From: Symbiodinium sp. CCMP2592
Taxonomy: Eukaryota; Sar; Dinophyceae; Suessiales; Symbiodiniaceae
Length of the DNA stretch: 64,000 nucleotides
Direction of reading: 5' to 3'
Assembly: GCA_905221615.1 (NCBI GenBank)
Contig: CAJNDT010003112.1
Span: forward strand, 1,344,001-1,408,000
A program made the position numbers and the translations under genes. The notes beneath the pieces are model-generated. The model saw only the letters and a program-made list of their open reading frames with translations. It did not search any database and was not told where the DNA came from. Below are positions 42,249 through 51,671 of this stretch, piece after piece. How positions within the stretch are numbered: the stretch's first letter is position 1; the number at the start of each line of letters is the position of its first letter.

Positions 42249-42464
42249 TACTTGGAGGATCATGGGACTTAGTAAGGGTTCTTAAAAGGGCTCCTTAAGG
42301 GGATCTATAGGGCTCCTTAAAGGGATCTATAGGGATTAGGGTTTAGGGTCTACTTGGAGGATCATGGGACTTAGTAAGTAAGGTTATAAGCACCTTAATT
42401 GGGGTTATAAGTATGGTGACCCTAATCATAACCCTAGTTACTAAGTCCCATGGTCCTTTAAGTA
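42249..42464. repeat. Composite family A element, inverted
   Basis: The short arm comes first (TACTTGGAGGATCATGGGAC, then TTAGTAAGGGTTCTTAAAAGGG), the CCTATAGGGATTAGGGTTTAGG linker follows, then a full family A palindrome to 42464. It is the reverse complement of the order at 2299 and 58997. The linker 'ggctccttaaggggatctat' is partly duplicated here. Confidence 0.8.
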
Positions 42465-42560
42465 CCGGCTGTGGAGGCTTCAGTGGGATCTGGAGGGCTT
42501 TGGGGGCTTGAGAATATGGGTCTACGGTGTTAGATGCTGAAGTTCCCGAATGAAGGGTGT

Positions 42561-42684
42561 TGCTTGGGGGTTCATGGGACTTAGTACGTACAGTTATAAG
42601 TACCCTAACTGGGGTTATATCCAATTGCAAGTATAGTTACCTTATTTATGACCATAGGTACTAAGTCCAATGAACCGTTAAGTG
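42561..42684. repeat. Diverged family A element
   Basis: TGCTTGGGGGTTCATGGGAC at the left, GTCCAATGAACCGTTAAGTG at the right. The loop has an extra TATATCCAATTGCAAG, and it is more diverged than its neighbour at 42249. Confidence 0.72.
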
Positions 42685-43307
42685 TGGAGCTGCAAGGGAC
42701 ATAGGAATCATGACCTCTGAAGTCTGAAAACCCATGCCGACAACCCCTTATCTGTCGACAAGTTAGGGTACGGTAGTATACAGCCAATGAGAAGCCCCAG
42801 CGAACTAAAGCCTCTATTGTTAACCACGAACCCAAATCCTGAGCTGTAGACCCTGAATCCCAAAACCCTGGACACCGAACTTCGAATAACCTGAAGCCAT
42901 TTGCCCTGAATGGTAAATACAGCAACCCCCAACCAAGGAGCCCACAAAAGCAGCTGAAGCATAGACCTGTGAAGATAATGTCCCGAAAAATATTGCAGGT
43001 TTTGCACTAGTTTTTATTGTACAAACCGAACGCCCGAACCATCGAAATCCCGGAGTCCGTGCGATGGCTCACTCGCAAGTTGGAGCAAAACGATCCCCCG
43101 CAGCCAAGCCCAACCTGCGCGCACAGAATCCTCTTGTAGCGTTGGGGAGTGTAGGGTCAGGGGGTACAGGCTCCCAGTGCTACCACTGTCACTGCTTTTC
43201 ACTACTCTCGGCATTTTGATTTCTATTGCTAGTAACTGCTAGTACTTTAGCCAATACTAACTGCTACGACGCACGCCAGTAGAATTGCAGTTGCTATGGC
43301 CAGCGAT

Positions 43308-43430
43308 TACCACCACCATCACCCCCACCACCACGGCTGCGACGACGATTCCAACTACGTGTATGACCAACACCACAACCATAACCACAACACCAGCAAC
43401 AGCAACAGCAACAGCAACAGCTCCTGCTAC
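43308..43430. repeat. CAN-rich microsatellite
   Basis: CCACCACCATCACCC, then CACAACCATAACCACAACACC, then (CAGCAA)n. Translated frames are poly-Thr or poly-His/Asn/Ser and are not taken as genes. Confidence 0.75.
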
Positions 43431-44137
43431 TGCTGCACCGGCTTGGCCACGGCTGTGGCTGTGGCTACACCGGCTATGGCTACCACTAGCGCTGCTGCTA
43501 CCCTAAACCCTGAGCACCCAAACCCCTAAACAACTGAACCCCCAAACAACTAAACCGAAACCCCAAACCTAAACGCCTGAACCTACACCCCCGAACACCT
43601 AACCATCGTAAGTCCAAGCATCCATGGCAGAGGTCGCCGCGACATCTTCCGAGGTCACCTCTTGGCTTCAGGGCTTAAAGTTTGGAGTTCCTTCAGGGTT
43701 TGGGTTTCGGGTTTGGAAATTATGGTTCAGCAGCTCCGGAACGAGAGATGCTGAAGTATAGACCCCTTTCACTAGAAATTGCTAACATACATATCTCGAT
43801 TTCCTTTACCGTGTTCGTACACCATCTCCCTGTCATCTGTCATAGTGGCCAACAGGATCAGCATCACAAACCCATATCTCGATTTATAACAAGTACATTC
43901 AAGCACGCGAAAGAGTTTCGGGCTACCTTACAGTATACTTATAAGGGAACCCTAGGGAATAATGTTGGTTTTCTTGGCACCGATATACCCCAAATCCCTA
44001 TTCTAATCTGAAGGCCCTTATCGTAGAACCTTGAAGGGGACCTCTGCAGGAACCCTTATCAAAATCATGAAGGCCCCTATCTTTGTAAAGCCTGCCAAGA
44101 CAAGGCTTGATCCCTGAAGTAGGAACCCTAAACCCGT

Positions 44138-44259
44138 AAACCCCCTAAACCCTAAACCCTCTAAACTCCGAAACCCCGAAACCTCTAAACCCCTAAGCAA
44201 ACCCCCTAAACCCTAAACCCTCTAAACTCCGAAACCCCGAAACCTCTAAACCCCTAAGC
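44138..44259. repeat. Tandem duplication of telomere-like text, 61-bp unit
   Basis: AAACCCCCTAAACCCTAAACC starts at 44138 and 44199, and the two units are identical to CCCCTAAGC. A recent duplication within degenerate CCCTAAA sequence. Confidence 0.85.
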
Positions 44260-44815
44260 CCTAAAGCCCCGAAACCCCGAAACCCCTAACCTCTGAGCCC
44301 AAAAGGCCTGATCGTTGAAGTAGGAAGACCACGTGCCACCGCGGAAAATTCCCGACGTCCTTAGGTCTGCTGACTGACAGCAGTTGTTAGCATGACAAGT
44401 CTTGTGATGTGTGGTGTTGTCATTTCCCATACCAGCCTTTTGGCTTTGTTGTAAGTACTCTACCTTGCTGTTGGTTCTTTATGATTAACACTCTTGTCAT
44501 TATTGCTACTAATTGTCATTACTACTGTAACTCTTGTTCTGAACCGTATAGCTGTAATTTGCCATAGTGTTGCTTCTTTGCTTTATTCGTTGTAATTTCT
44601 ATTGTTCACACGGGTATTGCTGATATGCCTGTTATTACTGATGTTCGTGTTGGTTTTATACTCAATATTCCTTTGATTGATCGTGAATGTACATACATAT
44701 CTCCAACGTATTAGCATCATAATTTATAATTGCTCTCATTATTATCACTGCTTTGTCCAGACTCGGTCCATTGGCTTTTGGGTAGTTGTTGTATCTTCCA
44801 GCAGGGTTCCATAAA

Positions 44816-44931
44816 GTAAAAGCCAGAAAGTTGGAATATGATTAATTATCCTAAACCCTTAATGGTAAATCATAAGGTATCCTACCCTGAAACCATATTC
44901 CAACTTTCTGGAGTTCCCTGTAAGGGTTGTT
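44816..44931. repeat. Palindromic MITE-like element, family D
   Basis: GTAAAAGCCAGAAAGTTGGAA is mirrored by TTCCAACTTTCTGGAG. Inner blocks are ATTATCCTAAACCCTTAATGG and CATAAGGTATCCT. Relatives at 60492 and 61833, partial at 29412, possibly a decayed copy at 57039-57145. Confidence 0.78.
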
Positions 44932-46352
44932 GACAAAGAGACTCAAGCGGACCAGAAGTAACCAGACTGGGGCTTTCGGTCTTCAAAAACCAGACTTACA
45001 CTAGATCTAAGAGTAACCTAGGAATGAAAAGGCTGCCCTTTTTGATATAAAGGGTGCTATAAGGGAACCTAAACCCTAAAAAAGAGAATAAGGGCCTCCT
45101 CTGTGTCCCAGATGTTGAGGAGCCCAGAGAAGTTGCATTCTCAACCTGTCAAGTCCATGCATTAACAGCCGGCTCTATGCCCGAAGCCTCAAGCCCAAAC
45201 CCCACATAAACCCTTGCTGTGGAAGGTCGCGGCAGTTACATCAGGCCCGCAGCGATTGGAGAGGGCTATTGCAGTTTGTATGCAATACTGTATAACGACC
45301 ATAACGGGAACTTCTTGCTAATTGCTACAAAGACTTCCCAAACTGTGTGAATCGCAGTGTCTGATCCCTAAACCATACGGATCCCGAACTCTGAATCCGC
45401 AACACCGCAATGGAGGCAACCGCATTCGGATTCTGGCTCGTCTAGGAACAACTGAGGCCGCTTTTTGCTGGACAAATGCCAGAAAAGCCTTTCTTTGTCT
45501 CTTCTTCAACAACCGGGCCCCAAAAAGTTCAAACTTTCTAAGATAGAGCTACTATATGAGGCCAAAAGTTTAAAGTTCCACCGTTTACTATCTAAGCTTT
45601 TCATTCCTGGGAAAACGCAACAAGGCCCTTCTTCTTGCGCCTCCCATCCCTGGCCCTCTACCTACGTCCTAAGCATTCACCCAGAGGGTTTAGGGTTGAG
45701 GGTAACCCTAACCATTAAAATTGTTATTAGTATTCAGTGAGTTATAGTATTATCAGCATTACTTTATGCTAGGGGTACTAGCCTTAAACGCCATCCTAGC
45801 GGGACCTCGGTACGAAGCAGAACTCGGAGTCCTATGAGGGGAATTATCCTTGTCGTTTGCGGAGGCATCTCCACCGGGGATCTCAGAATCCGCTGGGTTC
45901 GGGCTCCTGTTTTCGTTAATGATTTCGGGGTATGAGCCCCCCTAAACCCTACATCCTACGCCCCAAACCCCGAAACCCCAGAATCCCTAAACCCTAAGCC
46001 ACAGGGCATCTGAGCTCAAAAGCTGGCGCAAGTACTGCTGTGACACTGTTTTCGTGGGTACACATCTTAAAGAGATCAATCAACCTAAACCCCTGAACAC
46101 TAATCCCTAAAAGACTTTAACCCCTAAACCCTAACTCCCACATCCCTAACCCTAAGCCCTGAACCCGTCAAACCCTAATCCCTGAAACCCTATGCCACAA
46201 GCTTCCCGCCCTAGCCAGCCGTGGCTCGTCGTCGTGGTGGAAAGCTCTGGAAGGTCGACGGAGGCCACCTTGCCGGGGCACAAAAATGAAGTCGAACCCC
46301 AAAGCCCTGCCTGGACCCCTAAAGACCTACTAGAGTGGCCTAAATAATTACC

Positions 46353-46368
46353 AATACTACTTTGGGGG
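46353..46368. repeat. LINE target-site duplication, left copy
   Basis: AATACTACTTTGGGGG, 16 bp, repeated exactly at 49269-49284 on the other side of the element. Confidence 0.92.
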
Positions 46369-49232
46369 ACTATAGTGTCGCCACGGCCGTTTCTGCCTTG
46401 CACTGGTTAGGCACCCGGCTTAGGACTGCCGTTGCTACCGATCGGCGTGCATACTTGGACTCACTTGTCGCAGCTGCGGCTGCGCGAGATTTCAAGACTC
46501 CTCGGGAACTTTACCAGGCAATTCGCAAGGCATTTCCCGCTGCAGGGTCATCGCGCCGCAGCCGTTTCCAACCATTGCCCATGCTTGCTACGCAAGAAGG
46601 TGAACCATTGCCAACGTCCGAGGCCAGGGCCGAAGCTTGGCGCGCCCACTTCTCAGCACAGGAATCAGGGGTCACCGTCACACCGGAAGAATATGTGCAG
46701 CACCTCGTTCGTCAAAAGAGTCAGGCCAACCAGGTTCCCTTCAGCCTTGGTGCATTGCCCACCCTCTGTAAGACTGAGCAAGTCGTCCTCAACATGCGCC
46801 TCAACAAGGCCGCCGGACCAGACAGCCTGACATGCGAAACCCTCCGTTTGCACACCCCTACCACTACCCGACAACTTTTCCCCGTCATAGCCAAAACTGT
46901 GCTCCGAATCCAAGAGCCCACCCTTTGGAGAGGCGGGGAGCTTTTTGTGCTGGCGAAGCGTGCTGGCGCATCCCTGACATGTGACAGTTTCCGTTCCATC
47001 ATGGTCACCAGTATTGCTAGCAAGGTCATGCACAAATGTTTGCGGGATGAGCTCAAGCCAGCTCTCCTAGCCAGCCAGCATCAACTGCAAGGAGGGGTCC
47101 GCCCCGGCCTGGGCATAGAAACACCGATCTTAGCTGTCAAGACCTATGCACTACTTTCGGAGGCCGCAAAACAGCCGTGGGCAATAGGGTTTGTTGACTT
47201 GCAGGCTGCCTTTTATTCGGTAATTAGGCAAACACTGGTAAGCAATCCAGATAGCGATGCTGGCTATCTGGAGTTGCTTCACGCCTTACAAGTGCCTGAC
47301 TATGCCCTTCACGAGCTGAAGCAACATTTGCAGTCCCTTGCCGAATTGCCGCGGTTGGGTGTGAATCCTCACACCATCGCTCTAGTACGTGATTTGTTCG
47401 AGGGTTCATGGTTCAGAATGATTAACAACCCAACCCTCACACAAACTCGACGTGGCTCGCGCCCTGGCGATCCAGCAGCGGACATCTTGTTCTCGTTCAC
47501 GCTGTCAGCACTCTTCCGCCGACTAGCCGAGTCCTTGCAACAGCACAACCTCGGCGTCTCTGTACCAATCCCTGACAGCCGTCCGGAATGGTCCGGCCAT
47601 GCCGATACGACGACCATTGGAAACCCGGCATGGGCAGATGATTTCGTTGTCCCCCAATCTGGGGCAGATCCCTCCACCTTACTGACCAGAACACAGCTTA
47701 GCTTTGGGCTGCTATACGCTCACACCAACTGCCTAGGCATGAAAATCAAATTCGGGCCAGAAAAGACAGCACTGCTCCTTTCGGAGTCAGCACGTGCCCA
47801 GCTGCTCCCCCTGCTGGATTTGCAGGCGGATGGTACGGCCTGTATGCCATTTCAGGATCCACGAGATCTTACTTGGCACAAAGTGCCAGTAATCCAAGCC
47901 TACCGCCACCTTGGAGGGGTCTTGACCTCTCCGATTACCCCGGTTCCCGATTTGCATTTCCGCTATTCGCGGGCAGAAGGCACAGCCAGACCCTTGCGCA
48001 GATGCTTCTTCACCTCCCAACGATTCTCCCTCGCAGTTCGTCGCAACCTTCTCAGGTCACTTGTCATCTCCAAATACGTCCACTCGAGTTCGGCTCTCGT
48101 ACTTCGATGTGCGACACACATCAAACTTTGGGAGAGACAATACATTGCGTTGTGGCGCAATCTATGCAGGCGCATTGACAAGGAGACGCTGCTCCATCCT
48201 TTCGAAGTCCTTCACCAGGCAGAGGCCCTTACGCCTCCACTTGCCTTAGCCAAGGCCAGAGCGGGTTTTCTAACCAAACTCCTCCATGAAGGATCTGAGC
48301 TCCTCCTCACCCTGCTATGTGATCATTGGTTGCTGCATCCCTCTTCCTCATGGCTCGGTCAACTCGAGATGGATGTGAACTATGTCGGGCAGTACGTACC
48401 AGGCTTGAGGGCAGTCCTTGGAGCTCCTTCCAAAGACTCCGGCCCCTCAGATGCAGTTCCTGCACTCATCACCGCCATCAGGGAAAACCGCAAGTGGTGG
48501 CTATCCCAGGTCACAAAAGCAGAACGCATCCAGATCGAGGAACTTGCGATCTGTGCCAAATGCTTGCGCCAAGAGCGGGACAATCCCACCCTGCCAGCAA
48601 CACTGCCTTCCACCTCGGACTGTCTTCCTTTTGCGTGCGAGGTTTGTTCTGCCCGTTTTGCTCTGCGCAAGCACCTTTGCTTGCATGCAGCCAAGGCGCA
48701 TGGACTTCTCAGCCCTGCAAGACATTATGCACTGACCGATTGGTGTACGGCCTGTCACCGCTATTATGCAGGAGTGCGTCAGGTCCAACAACACCTCAAG
48801 CACTACCCGCAATGCCTCAGGCGGTGTGTGGACCTATACCCACCACTCGAACCATGCCAAATCCAACAGCTAGAACGGCCTTCCGTGTCGTTGGCTAAGA
48901 AAGTCAAAGCAGGCGCATGGCAGAACTACCAGGGCCGAATACCGGTCAAGGTCCCTGTCATATACGGCCCATTCCTCCCCACGGCGCAAGAACGTAAGTT
49001 CCAATGTGACGAGGAGGACGAGGACACACTGTTATCGGATCTCCGCACACCATACACGCCGAAGGCGTCAACGGTGAAGTGGATCGAGGACTATTTGGAC
49101 CAGAAGTCCACAGAAGGGCCGCGTGTCGCATCTGTGAGATACTGGTCAAAACGGCCGGCAACAGTTCTCCTCGACCAAGCCCAGTTTCACTCGAATTCAT
49201 CTTTAGCCAGAATTTTGGACGCGCATTACTGA
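46362..49232 (+). CDS. LINE reverse transcriptase with C-terminal zinc fingers (5'-truncated)
   Basis: This frame copies element RNA into DNA at the nicked target. It is 956 codons and open through the 5' junction. The first codons come from flanking DNA (TTG at 46362) and the first in-frame ATG is 46581, so the native N-terminus and any endonuclease domain are missing. RT blocks: LNKAAGPDSLTCETLR (147-162), motif A FVDLQAAF with D279, motif B RRGSRPGDPAADILF (363-377), motif C AWADDF with D426-D427. Two C2H2-type fingers follow: C759/C762/H775/H780 and C795/C798/H811/H814. The stop lies only 36 bp from the element end. No internal stop or frameshift, so the copy is young, but it probably cannot be translated on its own. 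Confidence 0.9.
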   Translation: MGDYSVATAVSALHWLGTRLRTAVATDRRAYLDSLVAAAAARDFKTPRELYQAIRKAFPAAGSSRRSRFQPLPMLATQEGEPLPTSEARAEAWRAHFSAQESGVTVTPEEYVQHLVRQKSQANQVPFSLGALPTLCKTEQVVLNMRLNKAAGPDSLTCETLRLHTPTTTRQLFPVIAKTVLRIQEPTLWRGGELFVLAKRAGASLTCDSFRSIMVTSIASKVMHKCLRDELKPALLASQHQLQGGVRPGLGIETPILAVKTYALLSEAAKQPWAIGFVDLQAAFYSVIRQTLVSNPDSDAGYLELLHALQVPDYALHELKQHLQSLAELPRLGVNPHTIALVRDLFEGSWFRMINNPTLTQTRRGSRPGDPAADILFSFTLSALFRRLAESLQQHNLGVSVPIPDSRPEWSGHADTTTIGNPAWADDFVVPQSGADPSTLLTRTQLSFGLLYAHTNCLGMKIKFGPEKTALLLSESARAQLLPLLDLQADGTACMPFQDPRDLTWHKVPVIQAYRHLGGVLTSPITPVPDLHFRYSRAEGTARPLRRCFFTSQRFSLAVRRNLLRSLVISKYVHSSSALVLRCATHIKLWERQYIALWRNLCRRIDKETLLHPFEVLHQAEALTPPLALAKARAGFLTKLLHEGSELLLTLLCDHWLLHPSSSWLGQLEMDVNYVGQYVPGLRAVLGAPSKDSGPSDAVPALITAIRENRKWWLSQVTKAERIQIEELAICAKCLRQERDNPTLPATLPSTSDCLPFACEVCSARFALRKHLCLHAAKAHGLLSPARHYALTDWCTACHRYYAGVRQVQQHLKHYPQCLRRCVDLYPPLEPCQIQQLERPSVSLAKKVKAGAWQNYQGRIPVKVPVIYGPFLPTAQERKFQCDEEDEDTLLSDLRTPYTPKASTVKWIEDYLDQKSTEGPRVASVRYWSKRPATVLLDQAQFHSNSSLARILDAHY

Positions 49233-49268
49233 ATGCACTGGAGTCCACCCAGAACAGAACAGAACAGA
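46369..49268 (+). mobile_element. 5'-truncated non-LTR retrotransposon (LINE), 2.9 kb
   Basis: Bounded by an exact 16-bp target-site duplication. The 3' end is a short AGAAC pentamer run (CCCAGAACAGAACAGAACAG) instead of poly-A. The element begins directly in the coding frame, the usual result of incomplete target-primed reverse transcription. Confidence 0.92.
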
Positions 49269-49284
49269 AATACTACTTTGGGGG
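49269..49284. repeat. LINE target-site duplication, right copy
   Basis: AATACTACTTTGGGGG follows the AGAAC tail directly and is identical to 46353-46368. Confidence 0.92.
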
Positions 49285-50724
49285 TTCCTTCCTTATGATA
49301 AATATTGAACAGTGGGCCCCCACAAAAGCCCCTATTTTATGTATTGAGGCCCTATAGTACCTGTTTACAAGGAGCGACAAAATGGAAATCATAATCATAT
49401 GGGGGGCCCTGAAGAACCTATATACTTGTCTTTAAGGATGTATAGAACGAAACCATGATGATAAGGGAGCCCAAAAAATGGTAAGTTATGTAGGGCTCAG
49501 GTGAACCCTCCGACTGCCACTATCCTAGGCCCAGGTGTCTGACTGTTGGGCCCTTTGGGCCTTTACGGCCTTACTGCAAGTGCCCTGAGCCCCAAAAGAC
49601 CTAGACTCCAGAACGTACCTAGTTCAGGAGCAATCTCTTCAGATCTAGCGTTTAGGGGCTAGGGTGTGCATCACGTATGATTTTGGGATGCTCCTGGATT
49701 TACACAGGCGGATCCTTAATCAGGTAACTGTTTACTTGAACGATGGGGTACGTCCGTCTCCGGGCATTTGCGGTTCATGGTGTAATCGGGGTTCACATGA
49801 AGTCTCTCTTGCTTAGGAGAAATAGAACAGGTCACGGGCTTTGGAGCAGCGCTCCGAGGATATTCGGCACGTTGATGTCTGTTTATGGGTCAGAGGCTCT
49901 CTTCTGACATCTGTTCGGGCTCGTATGCCTCATTCTGGAAGCCGGAACAAAGCAATGACTTAACTGAAGGGAGGGCTTCAACCATCAACTCTGCACTTCA
50001 ATCCCTAAAAACCTTCCTACTGACAAGAGAAGTCCAAGGCCACAGCCCTGAACTCGTAGATGTAGGGACGGTAGACCTCTTTGGAAATATGCTGTCTAAC
50101 CCACAAAAACCCAATTTCGAGAGGATCAGCCCTGACTCATAAATGAAACACTCTGTAACGTTTAGGGCTTAGGGTGCTTTTCGAGCTGAGGGTTTATGCT
50201 CAGAAATCGTCAATGGTACTTTGAGCCCAAACCGCCTAAGACTCCAGGCCTTACAGCAAGCCCGTGCACTCGCCAAGTGGCCGTGAGGCTCGAGGCAGAG
50301 ACGCTCCTGCTCTCAAGAGTCTGCGCCAAGTTCCCGGCCAAGTCCTGCTCATCAGTCGGCTGCGGGCTTTGGGGTCTTTAGTTTACGTAGCCCCCCCATC
50401 CCCCAAACTGCCATCTGCTCAAAAAGCCATATCGTCGATGTGTTCTGGGGTCTTGCTAACTTCGAAGTCCTAGAGACTGTAGAGGGACCCTGCCATAAGG
50501 CACAGCCACGACCCCAAGCCTCACGCGCAAGCTCGAGGCAACAAAAATCTGACTAAGCCGCACCACTATAGAGACTGTAGAGCCCTGAAGAGAGTTAGAA
50601 TAGGGCTCTGGCATGTTCTATTTGTCGGGAGGTAGCAACTCTAGGCATGAGATGAGCAACAATTCGGATGCCTATGGTATGTCGTTGCCAAATACACGAT
50701 ACTGATCAAACTGCTTGCGCATAC

Positions 50725-50754
50725 CCCCCCCCCCCCCCCCCAAAAAAAAAAAAG
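50725..50754. repeat. Poly-C followed by poly-A run
   Basis: About 18 C then about 12 A. A second, shorter poly-C run is near 63138-63152. Confidence 0.9.
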
Positions 50755-50889
50755 AGAACCTTAAACCCACAGACCCCCCCACGACCGAAGAAGCAGAAGA
50801 TACCAGCCTGAATCCTGTCCTAAACCCTGGCATAGGGGCCTTGGTTACCAGAACAGGGTTCGGGGTATACTAACGCACTATGGCTATGT

Positions 50890-50991
50890 GGGAGTTTCCG
50901 AAAACAGGGGTACCTTATTTTGGGGTCTTTATAATACGGATCCTTCGATTTCAAGCTGCCATATTACGGTCCCCTATTTTCGGAACTTCCC
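50890..50991. repeat. Palindromic MITE-like element, family B
   Basis: GGGAGTTTCCGAAAACAGGG and CCCTATTTTCGGAACTTCCC. The preceding CATAGGGGCCTTGGTTACC to about 50880 resembles the left end of family I, so this copy may sit inside or beside a family I element. Confidence 0.82.
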
Positions 50992-51109
50992 ATATAGTAG
51001 GGGCACTATGGGGATCACATCTCTAGGTGTCTTCAGGCCCCAACCCCCCCAAAACCTAAACCCGAAAACCTAAAATTAAACCAAAAAATCGCCCTTCTTT
51101 TGAATCAAC

Positions 51110-51190
51110 ATAGGGGCCTTCACAAGTAGAATAGGGTCTAAAAATGAGGAAGACCACAATCTATTGGTCCTGGTTTAGGCCCCTGTAGTA
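51110..51190. repeat. Short family I element
   Basis: ATAGGGGCCTTCACAAGTAG at the left and TTTAGGCCCCTGTAG at the right, with AGAATAGGGTCT near the left end. Shorter than the 63388 copy. Confidence 0.65.
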
Positions 51191-51606
51191 CCTGCCCAAC
51201 AGCATCAGAACCCAATGAGCCTGCTGATAAGTGCCGGTCATTCGCGCATAGACGGAAGCGGAGCCGCTGCTCGCTTCCACGGTCAGCTCGAAGGACACGA
51301 TAATGTCGGCCTCGGCAACCCCAAGCCCCTACACCTGCTTTGTACTTGAAAGATCACACAAAAATCAATGCCTCGATCGGTGAGGGGGAAACCTAAGAAA
51401 CGGATCCCAAAGTTCCACCGTGTTAAGCTCGTAATGCCCCATTTCCAGAAACCACCATGGATCCCCAACTCTGTAAACCGTGAAAGCTTCAATCCGGAAC
51501 CTCTGAACCCTGCAAAGCTTACAGCCAACATCCTCGGATCTCTTGGCTGTAGTAGTACTTCCTCTTCCAAACAGGAGTATACTATAACACTACAACGTTA
51601 TGAAAC

Positions 51607-51608
<2 letters not shown>

Positions 51609-51652
<44 letters not shown>

Positions 51653-51671
51653 GTATATATATATATATATG
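51609..51671. repeat. (CT)n and (AT)n microsatellites
   Basis: A CT run of more than 40 bases is followed by CTGTATATATATATATATG. Similar short AT and CT runs occur at 52400-52428 and 52547-52563. Confidence 0.9.

Larger units (their letters stand above)
27098..46330. other. Right background I: gene-free, repeat-rich DNA
   Basis: I find no frame with convincing coding composition in these 19 kb. Open frames are short, overlap on both strands and usually fall in palindromes or in degenerate CCCTAAA/TTTAGGG text. The dispersed elements I can define are listed separately. The stretches between them (for example 27700-29400, 31730-32450, 35740-37110 and 43560-44130) hold only degenerate heptamer text and A/T-rich unique sequence. 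Confidence 0.6.
46331..49356. repeat. Family I palindromic element split by a LINE
   Basis: The left part (to 46368: GTGGCCTAAATAATTACCAA) and right part (49285-49356: GTTCCTTCCTTATGATAAAT, then GTGGGCCCCCA, then CCCCTATTTTATGTATTGAGG) together match the reverse complement of the intact copy at 63388-63556. The LINE interrupts it at the 'accaatactactttggggg' position. Confidence 0.75.

Noticed and set aside
43285..43529. Two 73-77 codon frames rich in Thr or His
   Set aside because: Translations of a CAN microsatellite.
47369..48898. Additional frames inside the LINE on both strands
   Set aside because: All overlap the 956-codon reverse transcriptase frame, which carries the conserved RT and finger motifs.
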